Part shown: piece by piece, positions 28,863 through 39,115 of the stretch
Position numbering within the stretch: position 1 is the first letter of the stretch
How the letters are laid out: each line of letters begins with the position of its first letter
Source: Methylibium sp035762065
GTDB taxonomy: Bacteria > Pseudomonadota > Gammaproteobacteria > Burkholderiales > Burkholderiaceae_C
Direction: 5' to 3'
NCBI RefSeq assembly: GCF_035762065.1
Contig: NZ_DASTPW010000036.1
Location: forward strand, 29,481 to 93,480
DNA: 64,000 nt
The notes under the pieces: generated by a model
Seen by the model: only the letters and a program-made list of their open reading frames with translations
Told to the model about the DNA's origin: nothing
The model's database searches: none
Program-made: the position numbers and the translations under genes

Positions 28863-30125
28863 ATGAGCATCGCGTTCTGGGCCGGCCTGCTGCTGGCGCT
28901 GGTGTTCGTGCTGGTGCTGGTGATCTGGTCGATCCGCCGGCACCGCGATCCCTCGCTCAAGATCGAGTGCGACTTCCCGGTCGACGAGCTGATGCCCAGC
29001 CTCGCCGGCCTGACGCTGGGCACGGTGGTCGGCGGCAACAGCGTGGAGGTGCACGAGAACGGCGCGTTCTACGACGTGCTGCTCGCGCGCATCGCTGCCG
29101 CGCGCCGCTCGGTGCACTTCGAGACCTATCTGTGGAAGGACGGCGTGCTGGGCCGGCGCGTCGCCGAGGCGCTGATCGAGCGCGCCCGCGCCGGCGTGCA
29201 GGTGCGCGTGCTGCTCGACGCCCAGGGCTCCAGGAAGGCGGGCGACGCGGTCGTCGCGCGCATGCGCGCGGCCGGCTGCCGCGTGTGCTTCTTCCACAAG
29301 ACGAAGCTCCACAACCTCGGCGTGATGAACGACCGCGACCACCGCAAGATCGTCATCCTCGACGGCAGCGAGGCCTTCGCCGGCGGCCACTGCATCGTCG
29401 ACGACTGGCTCGGCGATGCCGAGGACAAGCAGCACTTCGCCGACGTCAGCGTGCAGCTGCACGGGCCGATCGTGCACAGCCTGCAGAGCGTCTTCAGCGA
29501 GAACTGGGCCGGCGAGACCGGCGAGCTGTTCCTCGGCGACGACGTGTTCCCGCCGCTCGGGCCGGCCGGCGACGTGCGCATCCACGCGGTCTTCGCGAAG
29601 CCCGAGAACTCGGCGCCGACCGTGAAGATCCTGCATCACACGGTGATCTGCCTCGCGCGCAAGCGCATCTGGATCCAGAACCCGTACTTCATCCCGGAGC
29701 CGGCGGCGATCGATGCGCTCGGCGCGGCGGTCGAGCGCGGCGTCGACGTGCGCGTGCTGATGCCCTCGACCAGCGGCTCGGACAACCCGATGGTCCAGCA
29801 CGCCGGCCACCGCAACTTCGAGAAGCTGCTGCGCTGCGGCGTGCGGCTGTTCGAGTACCCGCACACGCTGCTGCACCAGAAGATCATGACGGTCGACGGC
29901 GTGTGGAGCGCCGTCGGCTCGAGCAACTTCGACGACCGCAGCTTCGAGACCAACGACGAGATCAGCCTGTCGATCGCCGACGTCGCGCTGGCCGCGCGGC
30001 TCGACGGCATCTTCGAGAAGTACGTTCAGCGCGCCGACGAGATCGAGCTCGAGCGCTGGATGCGCCGCGGCTGGGGCCACAAGCTGAAGGACAACGTCTC
30101 CTACCTGATCAACGAGGTGCTGTAG
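28863..30125 (+). CDS. cls: Cardiolipin synthase / phospholipase D family
   Basis: A 420-aa PLD-superfamily enzyme with one N-terminal membrane anchor (FWAGLLLALVFVLVLVIW) and two HKD motifs, HRKIVILD (H160) and HQKIMTVD (H338), followed by GSSNFDDRSFETNDE. Cls enzymes transfer phosphatidyl groups to make cardiolipin. The single anchor and length are like ClsB-type rather than ClsA. It is followed by a lipid-modifying cfa operon on the same strand. Confidence 0.9.
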   Translation: MSIAFWAGLLLALVFVLVLVIWSIRRHRDPSLKIECDFPVDELMPSLAGLTLGTVVGGNSVEVHENGAFYDVLLARIAAARRSVHFETYLWKDGVLGRRVAEALIERARAGVQVRVLLDAQGSRKAGDAVVARMRAAGCRVCFFHKTKLHNLGVMNDRDHRKIVILDGSEAFAGGHCIVDDWLGDAEDKQHFADVSVQLHGPIVHSLQSVFSENWAGETGELFLGDDVFPPLGPAGDVRIHAVFAKPENSAPTVKILHHTVICLARKRIWIQNPYFIPEPAAIDALGAAVERGVDVRVLMPSTSGSDNPMVQHAGHRNFEKLLRCGVRLFEYPHTLLHQKIMTVDGVWSAVGSSNFDDRSFETNDEISLSIADVALAARLDGIFEKYVQRADEIELERWMRRGWGHKLKDNVSYLINEVL

Positions 30126-30152
30126 TCCGTCTCCCGTGGGCGACGGCGTGGC

Positions 30153-30362
30153 TCACACCTCCGGCACGCCGGTCGTGCCGGGCGTCAGCTCCGGCCCCGG
30201 CGCGCCGAGCGGCACCGTGTCGGGTGTCGGCGGCGTGACCTCGGGGCCCGACGGCGGCGGCGTCGCGTCGGGCTGGGCGGGCGGGGTCACGTTCGGGCCG
30301 ACCGGCTGGGGCACGACGTCGGGCGGCGGCGCGGTCGGCGAAGCAGGGGGCGTGGTGGGCAT
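30153..30362 (-). CDS. Proline-rich small protein
   Basis: A 69-aa frame, half Pro and Thr, with a repeated pattern of P-x-V-x-P-x-x-G-P (PDVVPQPVGPNVTPPAQ, then GPEVTPPTPDTVPLG). Such short proline-rich peptides occur in Pseudomonas and Burkholderiales and have no known role. The start is uncertain: 30362 (MPTTPP) is used, while a longer frame reaches 30449. Opposite in direction to the genes on both sides. The glycine-rich reading of the other strand looks like a shadow. Confidence 0.45.
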   Translation of the reverse strand: MPTTPPASPTAPPPDVVPQPVGPNVTPPAQPDATPPPSGPEVTPPTPDTVPLGAPGPELTPGTTGVPEV

Positions 30363-30539
30363 GGGGGTGTCGGCTCGAGGCTGGGCCGCCGTTGGCTGGA
30401 GGGTCCGGCCAGCAGCAACGCGCGTTCCCGCCACCGCGCGCCGGAGCATCCAGTTCGCGCCTGCTCACGTAGAAGGGCGCGGCGGCATCATTCGCCGCCG
30501 CGCGCGGCCGCCGTGCCGGCGCAGCAGGAGACCTTCGAG

Positions 30540-31624
<1,085 letters not shown>

Positions 31625-31628
<4 letters not shown>

Positions 31629-32224
31629 GCCTCGACGCCGCGGTGCCGGCCGTCGGCGCGCCGGCCGGCGAGCGCGAGCCGACGCGCGCCTGGGCGCTGG
31701 CCAACCTCGTCGCGACGCAGCTCGGCTGGTTCGCCTGCGTGCTCGGCGCGGCGCACGGCCAGCCCTGGCTCGGCACCGCGACCGCGGTGCTCGTCGTCGC
31801 GTGGCACCTGGGGCGTGCGCCGCGAGGCCGCGTCGAAGCTCGGCTCGTGCTGGCGACGATCCTGCTGGGCAGCAGCTTCGATGCCGCGCTGCAGGCCACC
31901 GGCGCGCTCGCCTTCGTCGGCGGCCACTGGCTGCCCGGCCTCGGCCCGCACTGGATGACGGCGCTGTGGGCGCTGTTCGCGGTGACGCTGAACGTCCTGC
32001 TGCGCTGGCTGCACGGGCGCTGGGCGCTGTGCGCGCTGCTCGGCGCGATCGCGGGGCCGCTGTCCTTTGCCGGCGGCGCGCGGCTCGGCGCGGCGACGCT
32101 GAGCGAGCCCGTGCTCGCGCTGGGGCTGATCGGCGCCGGCTGGGCGGTGATGCTGCCGTTGCTGGTGGCCTTGGCGATGCGCTTCGACGGCGTCGGCACC
32201 GAAGGCGCGGTGGCGAAGCGATGA
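31625..32224 (+). CDS. DUF2878-type integral membrane protein
   Basis: A 199-aa protein with about five to six hydrophobic helices (ALANLVATQLGWFACVLGAA, TAVLVVAWHLG, LWALFAVTLNVLLRWLHG, LGLIGAGWAVMLPLLVAL). The pattern fits the DUF2878 family commonly found beside cfa-like genes. It begins within the stop of the methyltransferase gene and ends within the start of the next gene, so it is tightly coupled. Function unknown, presumably in membrane lipid modification. Confidence 0.8.
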
Positions 32225-33024
32225 GCGGGATCGCGAGCTTCGGCGGCTGGGCCGTCGCGCTGCACGGCCTCGCGTTCGCTGCGGCGATCGGCTTCGCCAC
32301 CTGGGTCGCGAGCCTCGTGCGCCGCGACGTGAGCCTCGTCGATCGGGTCTGGTCGGTCTGCATCGCAGGTGCGGGCTTCGCCTACGCGGCGGCGCTGCCC
32401 GCGACCGGCCCGCGCGCCGGCTGGATGCTCGGCCTCGTCGCGCTGTGGTCGCTGCGGCTCGCGCTGTACATCACCGTTCGCAACTGGGGCCACGGCGAGG
32501 ACCGGCGCTACCAGGCGATCCGCGCCCGCAACCAGCCCGGCTTCGCGTTCAAGAGCCTCTACCTCGTGTTCGCGCTGCAGGCGGTGCTGGCGTGGATCGT
32601 CTCGGCGCCCCTGCTCGTCGGCGCCGCGAGCGTGGAGCCGTGGACCGGGCTCGACACGGCCGGTGCCGCGCTCGCCGCGTTCGGCATCGCGTTCGAGGCG
32701 ATCGCCGACGAGCAGATGCGCCGCTTCAAGGCCGATGCCGCGAACAAGGGCCGGGTGATGGACGGCGGCCTGTGGGCCTGGAGCCGCCACCCCAACTACT
32801 TCGGCGAGTTCTGCGTCTGGTGGGGCATGGGCCTGATGGCGCTGGCCGCGGGCGGCGGCTGGAGCCTCGTCTCGCCGCTGCTGATGAGCGTGCTGCTGTT
32901 GAAGGTGTCGGGCGTCAGCCTGCTGGAGAAGGACATGAGCGAACGTCGGCCCGCCTACCGCGACTACATCGCGCGCACCAGCGCCTTCTTCCCGCGGCCG
33001 CCGAAGCAGGGCAGCGCGGCATGA
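32221..33024 (+). CDS. DUF1295 / steroid 5-alpha-reductase-like membrane protein
   Basis: A 267-aa polytopic protein with the DUF1295 signature near the C-terminus: LWAWSRHPNYFGEFCVWWGMG, then LLEKDMSERRPAYRDYIARTSAFFP. The family resembles the C-terminal half of steroid 5-alpha-reductases and isoprenylcysteine methyltransferases and probably reduces or modifies lipid double bonds with NADPH. Coupled by ATGA overlaps to both neighbours in the cfa operon. Confidence 0.85.
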   Translation: MSGIASFGGWAVALHGLAFAAAIGFATWVASLVRRDVSLVDRVWSVCIAGAGFAYAAALPATGPRAGWMLGLVALWSLRLALYITVRNWGHGEDRRYQAIRARNQPGFAFKSLYLVFALQAVLAWIVSAPLLVGAASVEPWTGLDTAGAALAAFGIAFEAIADEQMRRFKADAANKGRVMDGGLWAWSRHPNYFGEFCVWWGMGLMALAAGGGWSLVSPLLMSVLLLKVSGVSLLEKDMSERRPAYRDYIARTSAFFPRPPKQGSAA

Positions 33025-33656
33025 AGCGCGTGCTGGTCGCGCTGCTGTGCGCCGCTTCGTTCGCCGCGCACGCCGAGCGGCCCGCGAGCGGCAGCTGGAA
33101 CTTCCGCGTGCTGCTCGACGGCAAGCCGATCGGCACGCACCGCTTCACGCTGAAGGGCGACGGCGAGCGTCGCAGCCTGGAAGGCAAGGCCGCGTTCGAC
33201 GTGAAGGTCCTCGGCCTCACCGCCTACCGCTACCGCCACGAGGTCGAGGAGCAATGGCAAGGCGACTGCCTCGTCGCGCTGAGCTCGAAGACCGACGACG
33301 ACGGCAAGGCGCTCGCGGTGCAGGCGAAGAAGGATGGCGACGCGCTCGCCGTCAAGTCGAACGACGGCAGCGAGATGCTCGAAGGCTGCGTGATGAGCTT
33401 CGCCTACTGGCACCCGGCGATGCTGAAGCAAACGCGGCTGCTGAACGCGCAGACCGGCAAGTACGAGCGCGTGAAGATCGAGCCGCTCGGCGACGCGAAG
33501 CTCGACGTTCAGGGCAGGCCGGTCGATGCGAAACGCTGGCGCATCAGCGGGCCGGAGTCGCCGGTCGAGCTGTGGTACTCGGCCGACGGCGACTGGCTCG
33601 CGCTGGAATCCAAGGTCTCCCGCGGGAAGCGGACGCTGCGCTACGTGCGGGAGTAG
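33021..33656 (+). CDS. Secreted DUF6134-like protein of the cfa operon
   Basis: A 211-aa protein with a signal peptide (MKRVLVALLCAASFAAHA) and a beta-rich mature part (SWNFRVLLDGKPIGTHRF, YRYRHEVEEQWQGDCLVAL, MSFAYWHPAMLKQTRLLNAQTG). It fits the DUF6134/DUF3108-like periplasmic family that travels with cfa-DUF2878-DUF1295 operons. Likely a periplasmic lipid-binding or carrier protein; this is an inference from fold and context only. Last gene of the operon, 74 bases before parC. Confidence 0.78.
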   Translation: MKRVLVALLCAASFAAHAERPASGSWNFRVLLDGKPIGTHRFTLKGDGERRSLEGKAAFDVKVLGLTAYRYRHEVEEQWQGDCLVALSSKTDDDGKALAVQAKKDGDALAVKSNDGSEMLEGCVMSFAYWHPAMLKQTRLLNAQTGKYERVKIEPLGDAKLDVQGRPVDAKRWRISGPESPVELWYSADGDWLALESKVSRGKRTLRYVRE

Positions 33657-33730
33657 GCGGCCCGCGGCGCCGCGCGGCGTGCTGGTCGGACAATGCGCGG
33701 CCCCGTCCCGTCTCGCACTTCTGCCCTCGC

Positions 33731-36040
33731 ATGAGCGACCTCTTCGATCCGCCCGCACCGGCCGAACCCGCCGACACCCTCGGCCTGGCCCGGTACGCCG
33801 AGCAGGCCTACCTCGAATACGCGCTGTCGGTCGTCAAGGGCCGCGCGCTGCCCGACGTGTGCGACGGCCAGAAGCCGGTGCAGCGCCGCATCCTCTACGC
33901 GATGGAGCGGCTCGGCCTCGCGTTCACCGGCCCGGCCGGCCCGAAGGCGATGAAGTCGGCGCGCGTGGTCGGCGACGTGCTCGGCCGCTACCACCCGCAC
34001 GGCGACACCGCCGCCTACGACGCGATGGTGCGGATGGCGCAAGGCTTCTCGCAGCGCTACCCGCTCGTCGACGGCCAGGGCAACTTCGGTTCGCGCGACG
34101 GCGACGGCGCGGCGGCGATGCGCTACACCGAGGCGCGCCTCGCGCCGATCACGCGGCTGCTGCTCGACGAGATCGACGAGGGCACCGTCGACTTCGCACC
34201 CAACTACGACGGCAGCACCACCGAGCCGAAGCAGTTGCCGGCACGCCTGCCCTTCGTGCTCCTCAACGGCGCGAGCGGCATCGCGGTCGGCCTTGCGACC
34301 GAGATCCCGAGCCACAACCTGCGCGAGGTCGCCGCCGCCGCCGTCGCGCTGCTCAAGGACGACAAGCTCGGCGACAACGACCTGTTCGCGCTGCTGCCCG
34401 GCCCCGACTTCCCCGGCGGCGGCCAGATCATCAGCGCCGAGGCCGACGTGCGCGACGCCTACCGCAGCGGCCGCGGCTCGCTGAAGGTGAGGGCGCGCTG
34501 GTCGATCGAAGACCTCGCGCGCGGCCAGTGGCAGCTGGTCGTGCACGAGCTGCCGCCCGGCACCAGCACGCAGAAGGTGCTCGAAGAGATCGAGGAGCTG
34601 AGCAACCCGAAGCTCAAGGCCGGCAAGAAGGCCTTGAGCGCCGAGCAGACCCAGCTGAAGACGACGCTGCTCGGCGTGCTTGACGCGGTGCGCGACGAAT
34701 CCGGCAAGGACGCGGCGGTGCGCCTGGTGTTCGAGCCCAAGAGCCGCAGCGTCGAGCAGCAGGCGCTCGTCAACGTGCTGCTCGCGCACACCAGCCTCGA
34801 AAGCTCGGTGCCGGTGAACCTGACGATGGTCGGCGCGGACGGGCGGCCGACGCAGAAGTCGCTGCGCGCGATGCTTTCCGAGTGGATCGCGTTTCGCAAG
34901 GCGACGGTGGAGCGCCGCACGCGCCACCGGCTCGACAAGGTGCTCGGGCGCATCCACATCCTCGAAGGCCGGCGGCTGGTGCTGCTGAACATCGACGAGG
35001 TGATCCGCATCATCCGCAACGCCGACGAGCCGAAGCCGGCGCTGATCGATCGCTTCGGCTTGAGCGAGCGGCAGGCCGAAGACATCCTCGAGATCCGGCT
35101 GCGGCAGCTCGCGCGGCTCGAGGCCATCAAGGTCGAGCAGGAGTTGGCGTCGCTGCGCGAGGACCAGGCGAAGCTCGAGGACATCCTCGCGAGCCCGGCC
35201 ACGCTCAGGCGCACGATGGTCAAGGAGATCGAGGCCGACGCGAAGCAGTACGGCGACGACCGCCGCACGCTGATGCAGGCCGACAAGCGCGCGGTCGCGG
35301 AGATCAAGGTGGCCGACGAGCCGGTCACCGTGGTCGTCAGCGCGAAGGGCTGGGTGCGCGCGCGCCAGGGCCATGGTCACGACGCGGCCAGCTTCGCGTT
35401 CAAGGCCGGCGATGCGCTCTACGGCACCTTCGAATGCCGCACCGTCGATGCACTGCTGGCCTTCGGCAGCGATGGCCGGGTCTACACCGTCGCGGTCAGC
35501 GCGCTGCCCGGCGCGCGCGGCGACGGCCAGCCGCTCACCTCGATGATCGAGCTGGTGGCCGGCACGCAGGCGCTGCACTACTTCGCCGGGCCCGCCGACG
35601 CGACGCTGCTGCTCGCGAACACCGGCGGCTACGGCCTGCTCGCGCAGGCCGGCGACCTGCTGTCGCGCCAGCGCGGCGGCAAGAGCTTCCTGAGCCTGGG
35701 CGAAGGCGAGAAGCCGCTGCCGCCGAGCCGCGCCGACGGCGCGACGCAGGTGGCCTGCCTGAGCCTTTCCGGCCGCCTGCTCGTCTTCCCGCTGGCCGAC
35801 TTGAAGCTGCAGCCCAAAGGCGGCCGCGGGCTGACGCTGATCGATCTGGAGGCGAAGGACGCGCTGGTCAGCGCCGCGGCCTTCGACAAGACGCTGCGCG
35901 TGCTCGGCAGCGGCCGCGCGGGCAAGCCGAGGGACGAGACGCTCGGTGCCGTCGCGGCCGGCGCCTACCGCGGCGCGCGAGCGCGCAAAGGCAAGGCGGC
36001 CGACCTCGGCTTCAAGCCGACGCTGCTGCTGCGCGGCTGA
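33731..36040 (+). CDS. parC: DNA topoisomerase IV subunit A
   Basis: A 769-aa type IIA topoisomerase DNA-cleavage subunit. Catalytic Tyr is Y132 (AMRYTEARL) in the winged-helix domain; the quinolone-region motif HPHGDTAAYDAMV has Thr at the position equivalent to E. coli Ser80 and Asp at that of Glu84. The GyrA/ParC tower, coiled coil (DRFGLSERQAEDILEIRL) and a C-terminal beta-pinwheel of diverged blades follow. There is no GyrA box (QRRGGKG), consistent with ParC. The enzyme decatenates daughter chromosomes with ParE. Confidence 0.95.
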   Translation: MSDLFDPPAPAEPADTLGLARYAEQAYLEYALSVVKGRALPDVCDGQKPVQRRILYAMERLGLAFTGPAGPKAMKSARVVGDVLGRYHPHGDTAAYDAMVRMAQGFSQRYPLVDGQGNFGSRDGDGAAAMRYTEARLAPITRLLLDEIDEGTVDFAPNYDGSTTEPKQLPARLPFVLLNGASGIAVGLATEIPSHNLREVAAAAVALLKDDKLGDNDLFALLPGPDFPGGGQIISAEADVRDAYRSGRGSLKVRARWSIEDLARGQWQLVVHELPPGTSTQKVLEEIEELSNPKLKAGKKALSAEQTQLKTTLLGVLDAVRDESGKDAAVRLVFEPKSRSVEQQALVNVLLAHTSLESSVPVNLTMVGADGRPTQKSLRAMLSEWIAFRKATVERRTRHRLDKVLGRIHILEGRRLVLLNIDEVIRIIRNADEPKPALIDRFGLSERQAEDILEIRLRQLARLEAIKVEQELASLREDQAKLEDILASPATLRRTMVKEIEADAKQYGDDRRTLMQADKRAVAEIKVADEPVTVVVSAKGWVRARQGHGHDAASFAFKAGDALYGTFECRTVDALLAFGSDGRVYTVAVSALPGARGDGQPLTSMIELVAGTQALHYFAGPADATLLLANTGGYGLLAQAGDLLSRQRGGKSFLSLGEGEKPLPPSRADGATQVACLSLSGRLLVFPLADLKLQPKGGRGLTLIDLEAKDALVSAAAFDKTLRVLGSGRAGKPRDETLGAVAAGAYRGARARKGKAADLGFKPTLLLRG

Positions 36041-36112
36041 CGGGCCGGCTCGGCCCGGGCGCGCACTCGCGTTCCGGGCGCCGGCTTCCCGGGCTGGCGC
36101 AGCCTCGCGGCG

Positions 36113-37954
36113 TCAGAAGCTTTCCCACTCGCCGTCGTCGCCCGACTTCGCGCTCGCCGCGCGCACCGGCTCGGCCGGCTTGCGGGCCGCGGCGGCGGCG
36201 GGTCGAGCGGCCGGCGGCGCCGCGGGACGGGCGGCGACGGCCGGACTCGCGGGCGCCGGCTTGCCGGCGGAGGCCGGCGTCGCGGGCCGCTTGGCCGCGA
36301 CCGGCGCAGCCTTCGGCGGCACCGGCTTGGCCGCGACGGCCGCGTTCGGGGCCGGCAGTCGCGGCGGCTCCTTCTTCGCCTTCGCGACGGCCGCGTCGGC
36401 TTCCTGCTTGCTCAGCTTGAACACGCCGACGATGTCGGCCAGCCGGCTCGCCTGCTGCTTCAGGCTTTCGGCCGCGGCCGCGCTTTCCTCGACGAGCGCG
36501 GCGTTCTGCTGCGTCGTCTTGTCGAGCTCGCTGACCGCCTGGCCGACCTGGCCGATGCCGCTGGACTGTTCGTTCGTCGCGCTGGAGATCTCGCCGATCA
36601 GGTCGGACACGCGCTGCACCTGCCGCACGATGTCGTCCATGCTGTGGCCGGCGTCGTTCACCAGCCGCGAGCCGGTCTCGACCTTGTCGACGCTGTCGCC
36701 GATCAGGGCCTTGATCTCCTTGGCCGCGTTCGCCGAACGCTGCGCGAGCGAGCGCACTTCGCTGGCGACGACCGCGAAGCCGCGGCCCTGCTCGCCGGCC
36801 CGCGCCGCCTCGACGGCCGCGTTCAGCGCGAGGATGTTGGTCTGGAACGCGATGCCGTCGATCACGCCGATGATGTCGGCGATCTTCTTCGACGACGCGG
36901 TGATGTCCTGCATCGTCGTGATCACCTGGCTCACCACCTGACCGCCCTGCGTCGCGGCCGACGACGCGGCGCTCGCGAGCTGGTTGGCCTGCTGCGCGGT
37001 GTCGGCGTTGTTGCGCACGGTGCTGGTCAGCTCCTCCATCGACGCGGCAGTCTGCTGGAGGTTGCTGGCCTGCAGCTCGGTGCGCTGCGACAGGTCGGCA
37101 TTGCCGGTGGCGATCTGGCTGGAGCCGGTGGCGATGCTTTCGCTGGACTGGCGCACCTGCCCCACCACGCGGGCCAGGTTCTCGTTCATCGTCTTCAGCG
37201 ACTTGAGCAGCGAGCCGATCTCGTCCTCGCGGTCGACCACGATCTCGGCGGTCAGGTCGCCCTTGGCGACGCTGTCGGCCAGCGCGATCGCGCGGCCCAC
37301 CGGCTTCGAGATCGAACGCGCCACCAGCCAGCCCGACAGCGATGCGGCGAGGATGCCGAACAGCGTCGCGGCCACCATCATCATCGTGGCCTGCTGCGCA
37401 GTCTTCTCGGTGAGCTTGCCCGCGTCGGCCATCAGGGCGGCCTGCGCGTGGGAGAACTGCTCGAGGGCGTTCAGGTACTGGCGGTGCTGGGGCCGCAGCG
37501 TCTGCATGAGCATGGAACGCGATGCGACCATGTCGCCGGTGCCGACGAGGTCGCGGTACACGGCCAGCGTCTTGACGTACTCGCTTCGTTCGGCCTGCAG
37601 CTCGGCGAACAGCGCCTTGCCGGCCGCCGTGTGGAGCATCGGCTCGAGCTTCTTGTAGATCCCGACCACCTTGTCGCGCGAAGCGTCGAACCGCTTCCAT
37701 TCGGCGTCCAGCTGCTCGGGCAGGCTGAGCAGCTGCACGTTGCGCACGATGCGCGACTGCTCGTTGAGCTCGTCCTTGATCTCTCCCGTCAGCACCACCT
37801 TCACGAACAGGTCGTTGTCCATCTCGGCGACGTGCTCACGGATGTCGTTCAGCGACAAGTGCGCGACGACGGCCATGCCGATCATCAGGAGCACGGAAAA
37901 GCTGAAGGCCAGCGCGAGACGGACGCCGATCTTTGCGTTGCGTAGCGATGTCAT
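36113..37954 (-). CDS. Methyl-accepting chemotaxis protein (4-helix-bundle type)
   Basis: A 613-aa chemoreceptor: first transmembrane helix at about 11-33, periplasmic four-helix-bundle ligand domain, second helix near 190-213 (MMMVAATLFGILAASLSGWLVA), HAMP, and a signalling domain with the hairpin tip IDGIAFQTNILALNAAVEAARAGEQGRGFAVVASEVR. After about residue 530 comes a long Ala/Pro/Lys-rich flexible linker ending EWESF, which fits the xWxxF pentapeptide that tethers CheR/CheB. GAGGA lies 6 bases before the ATG at 37954. The ligand is unknown. Confidence 0.94.
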   Translation of the reverse strand: MTSLRNAKIGVRLALAFSFSVLLMIGMAVVAHLSLNDIREHVAEMDNDLFVKVVLTGEIKDELNEQSRIVRNVQLLSLPEQLDAEWKRFDASRDKVVGIYKKLEPMLHTAAGKALFAELQAERSEYVKTLAVYRDLVGTGDMVASRSMLMQTLRPQHRQYLNALEQFSHAQAALMADAGKLTEKTAQQATMMMVAATLFGILAASLSGWLVARSISKPVGRAIALADSVAKGDLTAEIVVDREDEIGSLLKSLKTMNENLARVVGQVRQSSESIATGSSQIATGNADLSQRTELQASNLQQTAASMEELTSTVRNNADTAQQANQLASAASSAATQGGQVVSQVITTMQDITASSKKIADIIGVIDGIAFQTNILALNAAVEAARAGEQGRGFAVVASEVRSLAQRSANAAKEIKALIGDSVDKVETGSRLVNDAGHSMDDIVRQVQRVSDLIGEISSATNEQSSGIGQVGQAVSELDKTTQQNAALVEESAAAAESLKQQASRLADIVGVFKLSKQEADAAVAKAKKEPPRLPAPNAAVAAKPVPPKAAPVAAKRPATPASAGKPAPASPAVAARPAAPPAARPAAAAARKPAEPVRAASAKSGDDGEWESF

Positions 37955-38050
37955 GTTCGTCCTCGAGAAGCGCCCGCATGACTTCTCGGGCCCGGCCATC
38001 TTCGGCCGGCGAGTCGAAGACTGAAGCGTGAAAACGGGGGCGAAAGCCGC

Positions 38051-38545
38051 CTACTTCGCGCCGGCGCGCTTCTTTCCGACAGGCCGGCCCAAGGCGAGCA
38101 GACCGGCCACGCCGAGCAGCACGAACAGCAGCCCGCTCCACACCTCGAACGGCAGGCCGAGCAGGCGGGACGCCGCCGCATCGACGCAGGTCGCGGTCAC
38201 CTGGAACAGCCAAGGCACCCGCGTCTCGAGGCCCGTGGCGCCGAGGAAGCGGTCGGCCAGCGTGAACGCGCAGCTCGCGTCCCGCGCCGCGACCTGGTGC
38301 TGGAACACCGCGGAGGCGATGCCGCCCGCGCACAGCGCCACGACGGCGAGCGCGGCCGCAAGCCGGCTGCCGCGCCCCGGCAGCAGCGCGCCGAGCGCCG
38401 CGACGACCGCGATGCCGAGGTAGATCACCCGCTGGAAGACGCACCACGGACACGGCTGCATGCCGAAGCCGTGCTGCGCGACGAGCGCCGCCGCGACGGC
38501 GGCCACGCTGGTCGCGGCGATCACGCCCAGCAGCCGCGCGCTCAC
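38051..38545 (-). CDS. dsbB: Disulfide bond formation protein B
   Basis: A 164-aa inner-membrane protein with four hydrophobic helices. It oxidises DsbA and passes electrons to quinones. The first redox pair is C32-C35 (PCPWCVFQR) and the second periplasmic pair C92 and C120. Length is typical for betaproteobacterial DsbB. It lies 96 bases upstream of the chemoreceptor gene on the same strand and 40 bases after the RidA-like gene. Confidence 0.93.
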   Translation of the reverse strand: MSARLLGVIAATSVAAVAAALVAQHGFGMQPCPWCVFQRVIYLGIAVVAALGALLPGRGSRLAAALAVVALCAGGIASAVFQHQVAARDASCAFTLADRFLGATGLETRVPWLFQVTATCVDAAASRLLGLPFEVWSGLLFVLLGVAGLLALGRPVGKKRAGAK

Positions 38546-38585
38546 CGCGCCGCCCCGCGGTCGGGGCCCGGGCAGGCGGCCGGGT

Positions 38586-39047
38586 TCATGCCAGCTCGGC
38601 GATCAGCTCGATCTCGACGCAGGCGCCCATCGGCAGCTGCGCGACGCCATAGGCGGCACGCGCATGCGCGCCGCGCTCGGCGCCGAAGACCTCGCCGATC
38701 AAGTTGGATGCGCCGTTGGTCACCAGGTGGTGCTCGGTGTAGTCGGGCGCGCTGTTGACCAGGCTCACCAGCTTGACGACGCGCCGGACCCGCTCGAGGT
38801 CGCCGTCGCAGGCCGCGGCCAGCGTGCCTAGCAGATCGATCGCGACCGCGCGCGCGGCCTGCTGGCCGGTGGCGGTGTCGGTGTCGCGGCCGAGCTGGCC
38901 GACCCAGGCCTTGCCATCCCGCTTGGCGATGTGGCCCGAAAGGAAGACGAGCTTGCCCGCGTGCACGAAGGGCACGTAGGCGGCTGCCGGCACCGCCACC
39001 GGCGGCAGCGTGATGCCGAGATCGGCAAGGCGTTGGGCGATGGTCAT
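38586..39047 (-). CDS. RidA/YjgF-family protein
   Basis: A 153-aa protein of the YjgF_endoribonuclease/RidA superfamily (PFVHAGKLVFLSGHIA, VGRD-like QLGRDTDTATGQQAARAVAIDLLGTL, then VFGAERGAHARAAYGVAQLPMGACVEIELIAEL). RidA proper hydrolyses reactive enamine/imine intermediates. The catalytic Arg of RidA falls in RAAYGVAQLP, where GxARxA is altered, so this looks like a paralogous subgroup of unknown substrate. The start at MTIAQ (39047) is chosen over one 11 codons upstream. Confidence 0.85.
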   Translation of the reverse strand: MTIAQRLADLGITLPPVAVPAAAYVPFVHAGKLVFLSGHIAKRDGKAWVGQLGRDTDTATGQQAARAVAIDLLGTLAAACDGDLERVRRVVKLVSLVNSAPDYTEHHLVTNGASNLIGEVFGAERGAHARAAYGVAQLPMGACVEIELIAELA

Positions 39048-39115
39048 GGCGTGGCTCGCTTCGAAACGTGGGGGCCGCATCCTAGGCCAGGCGCCGTGCT
39101 CCCTACACTGCCCCG

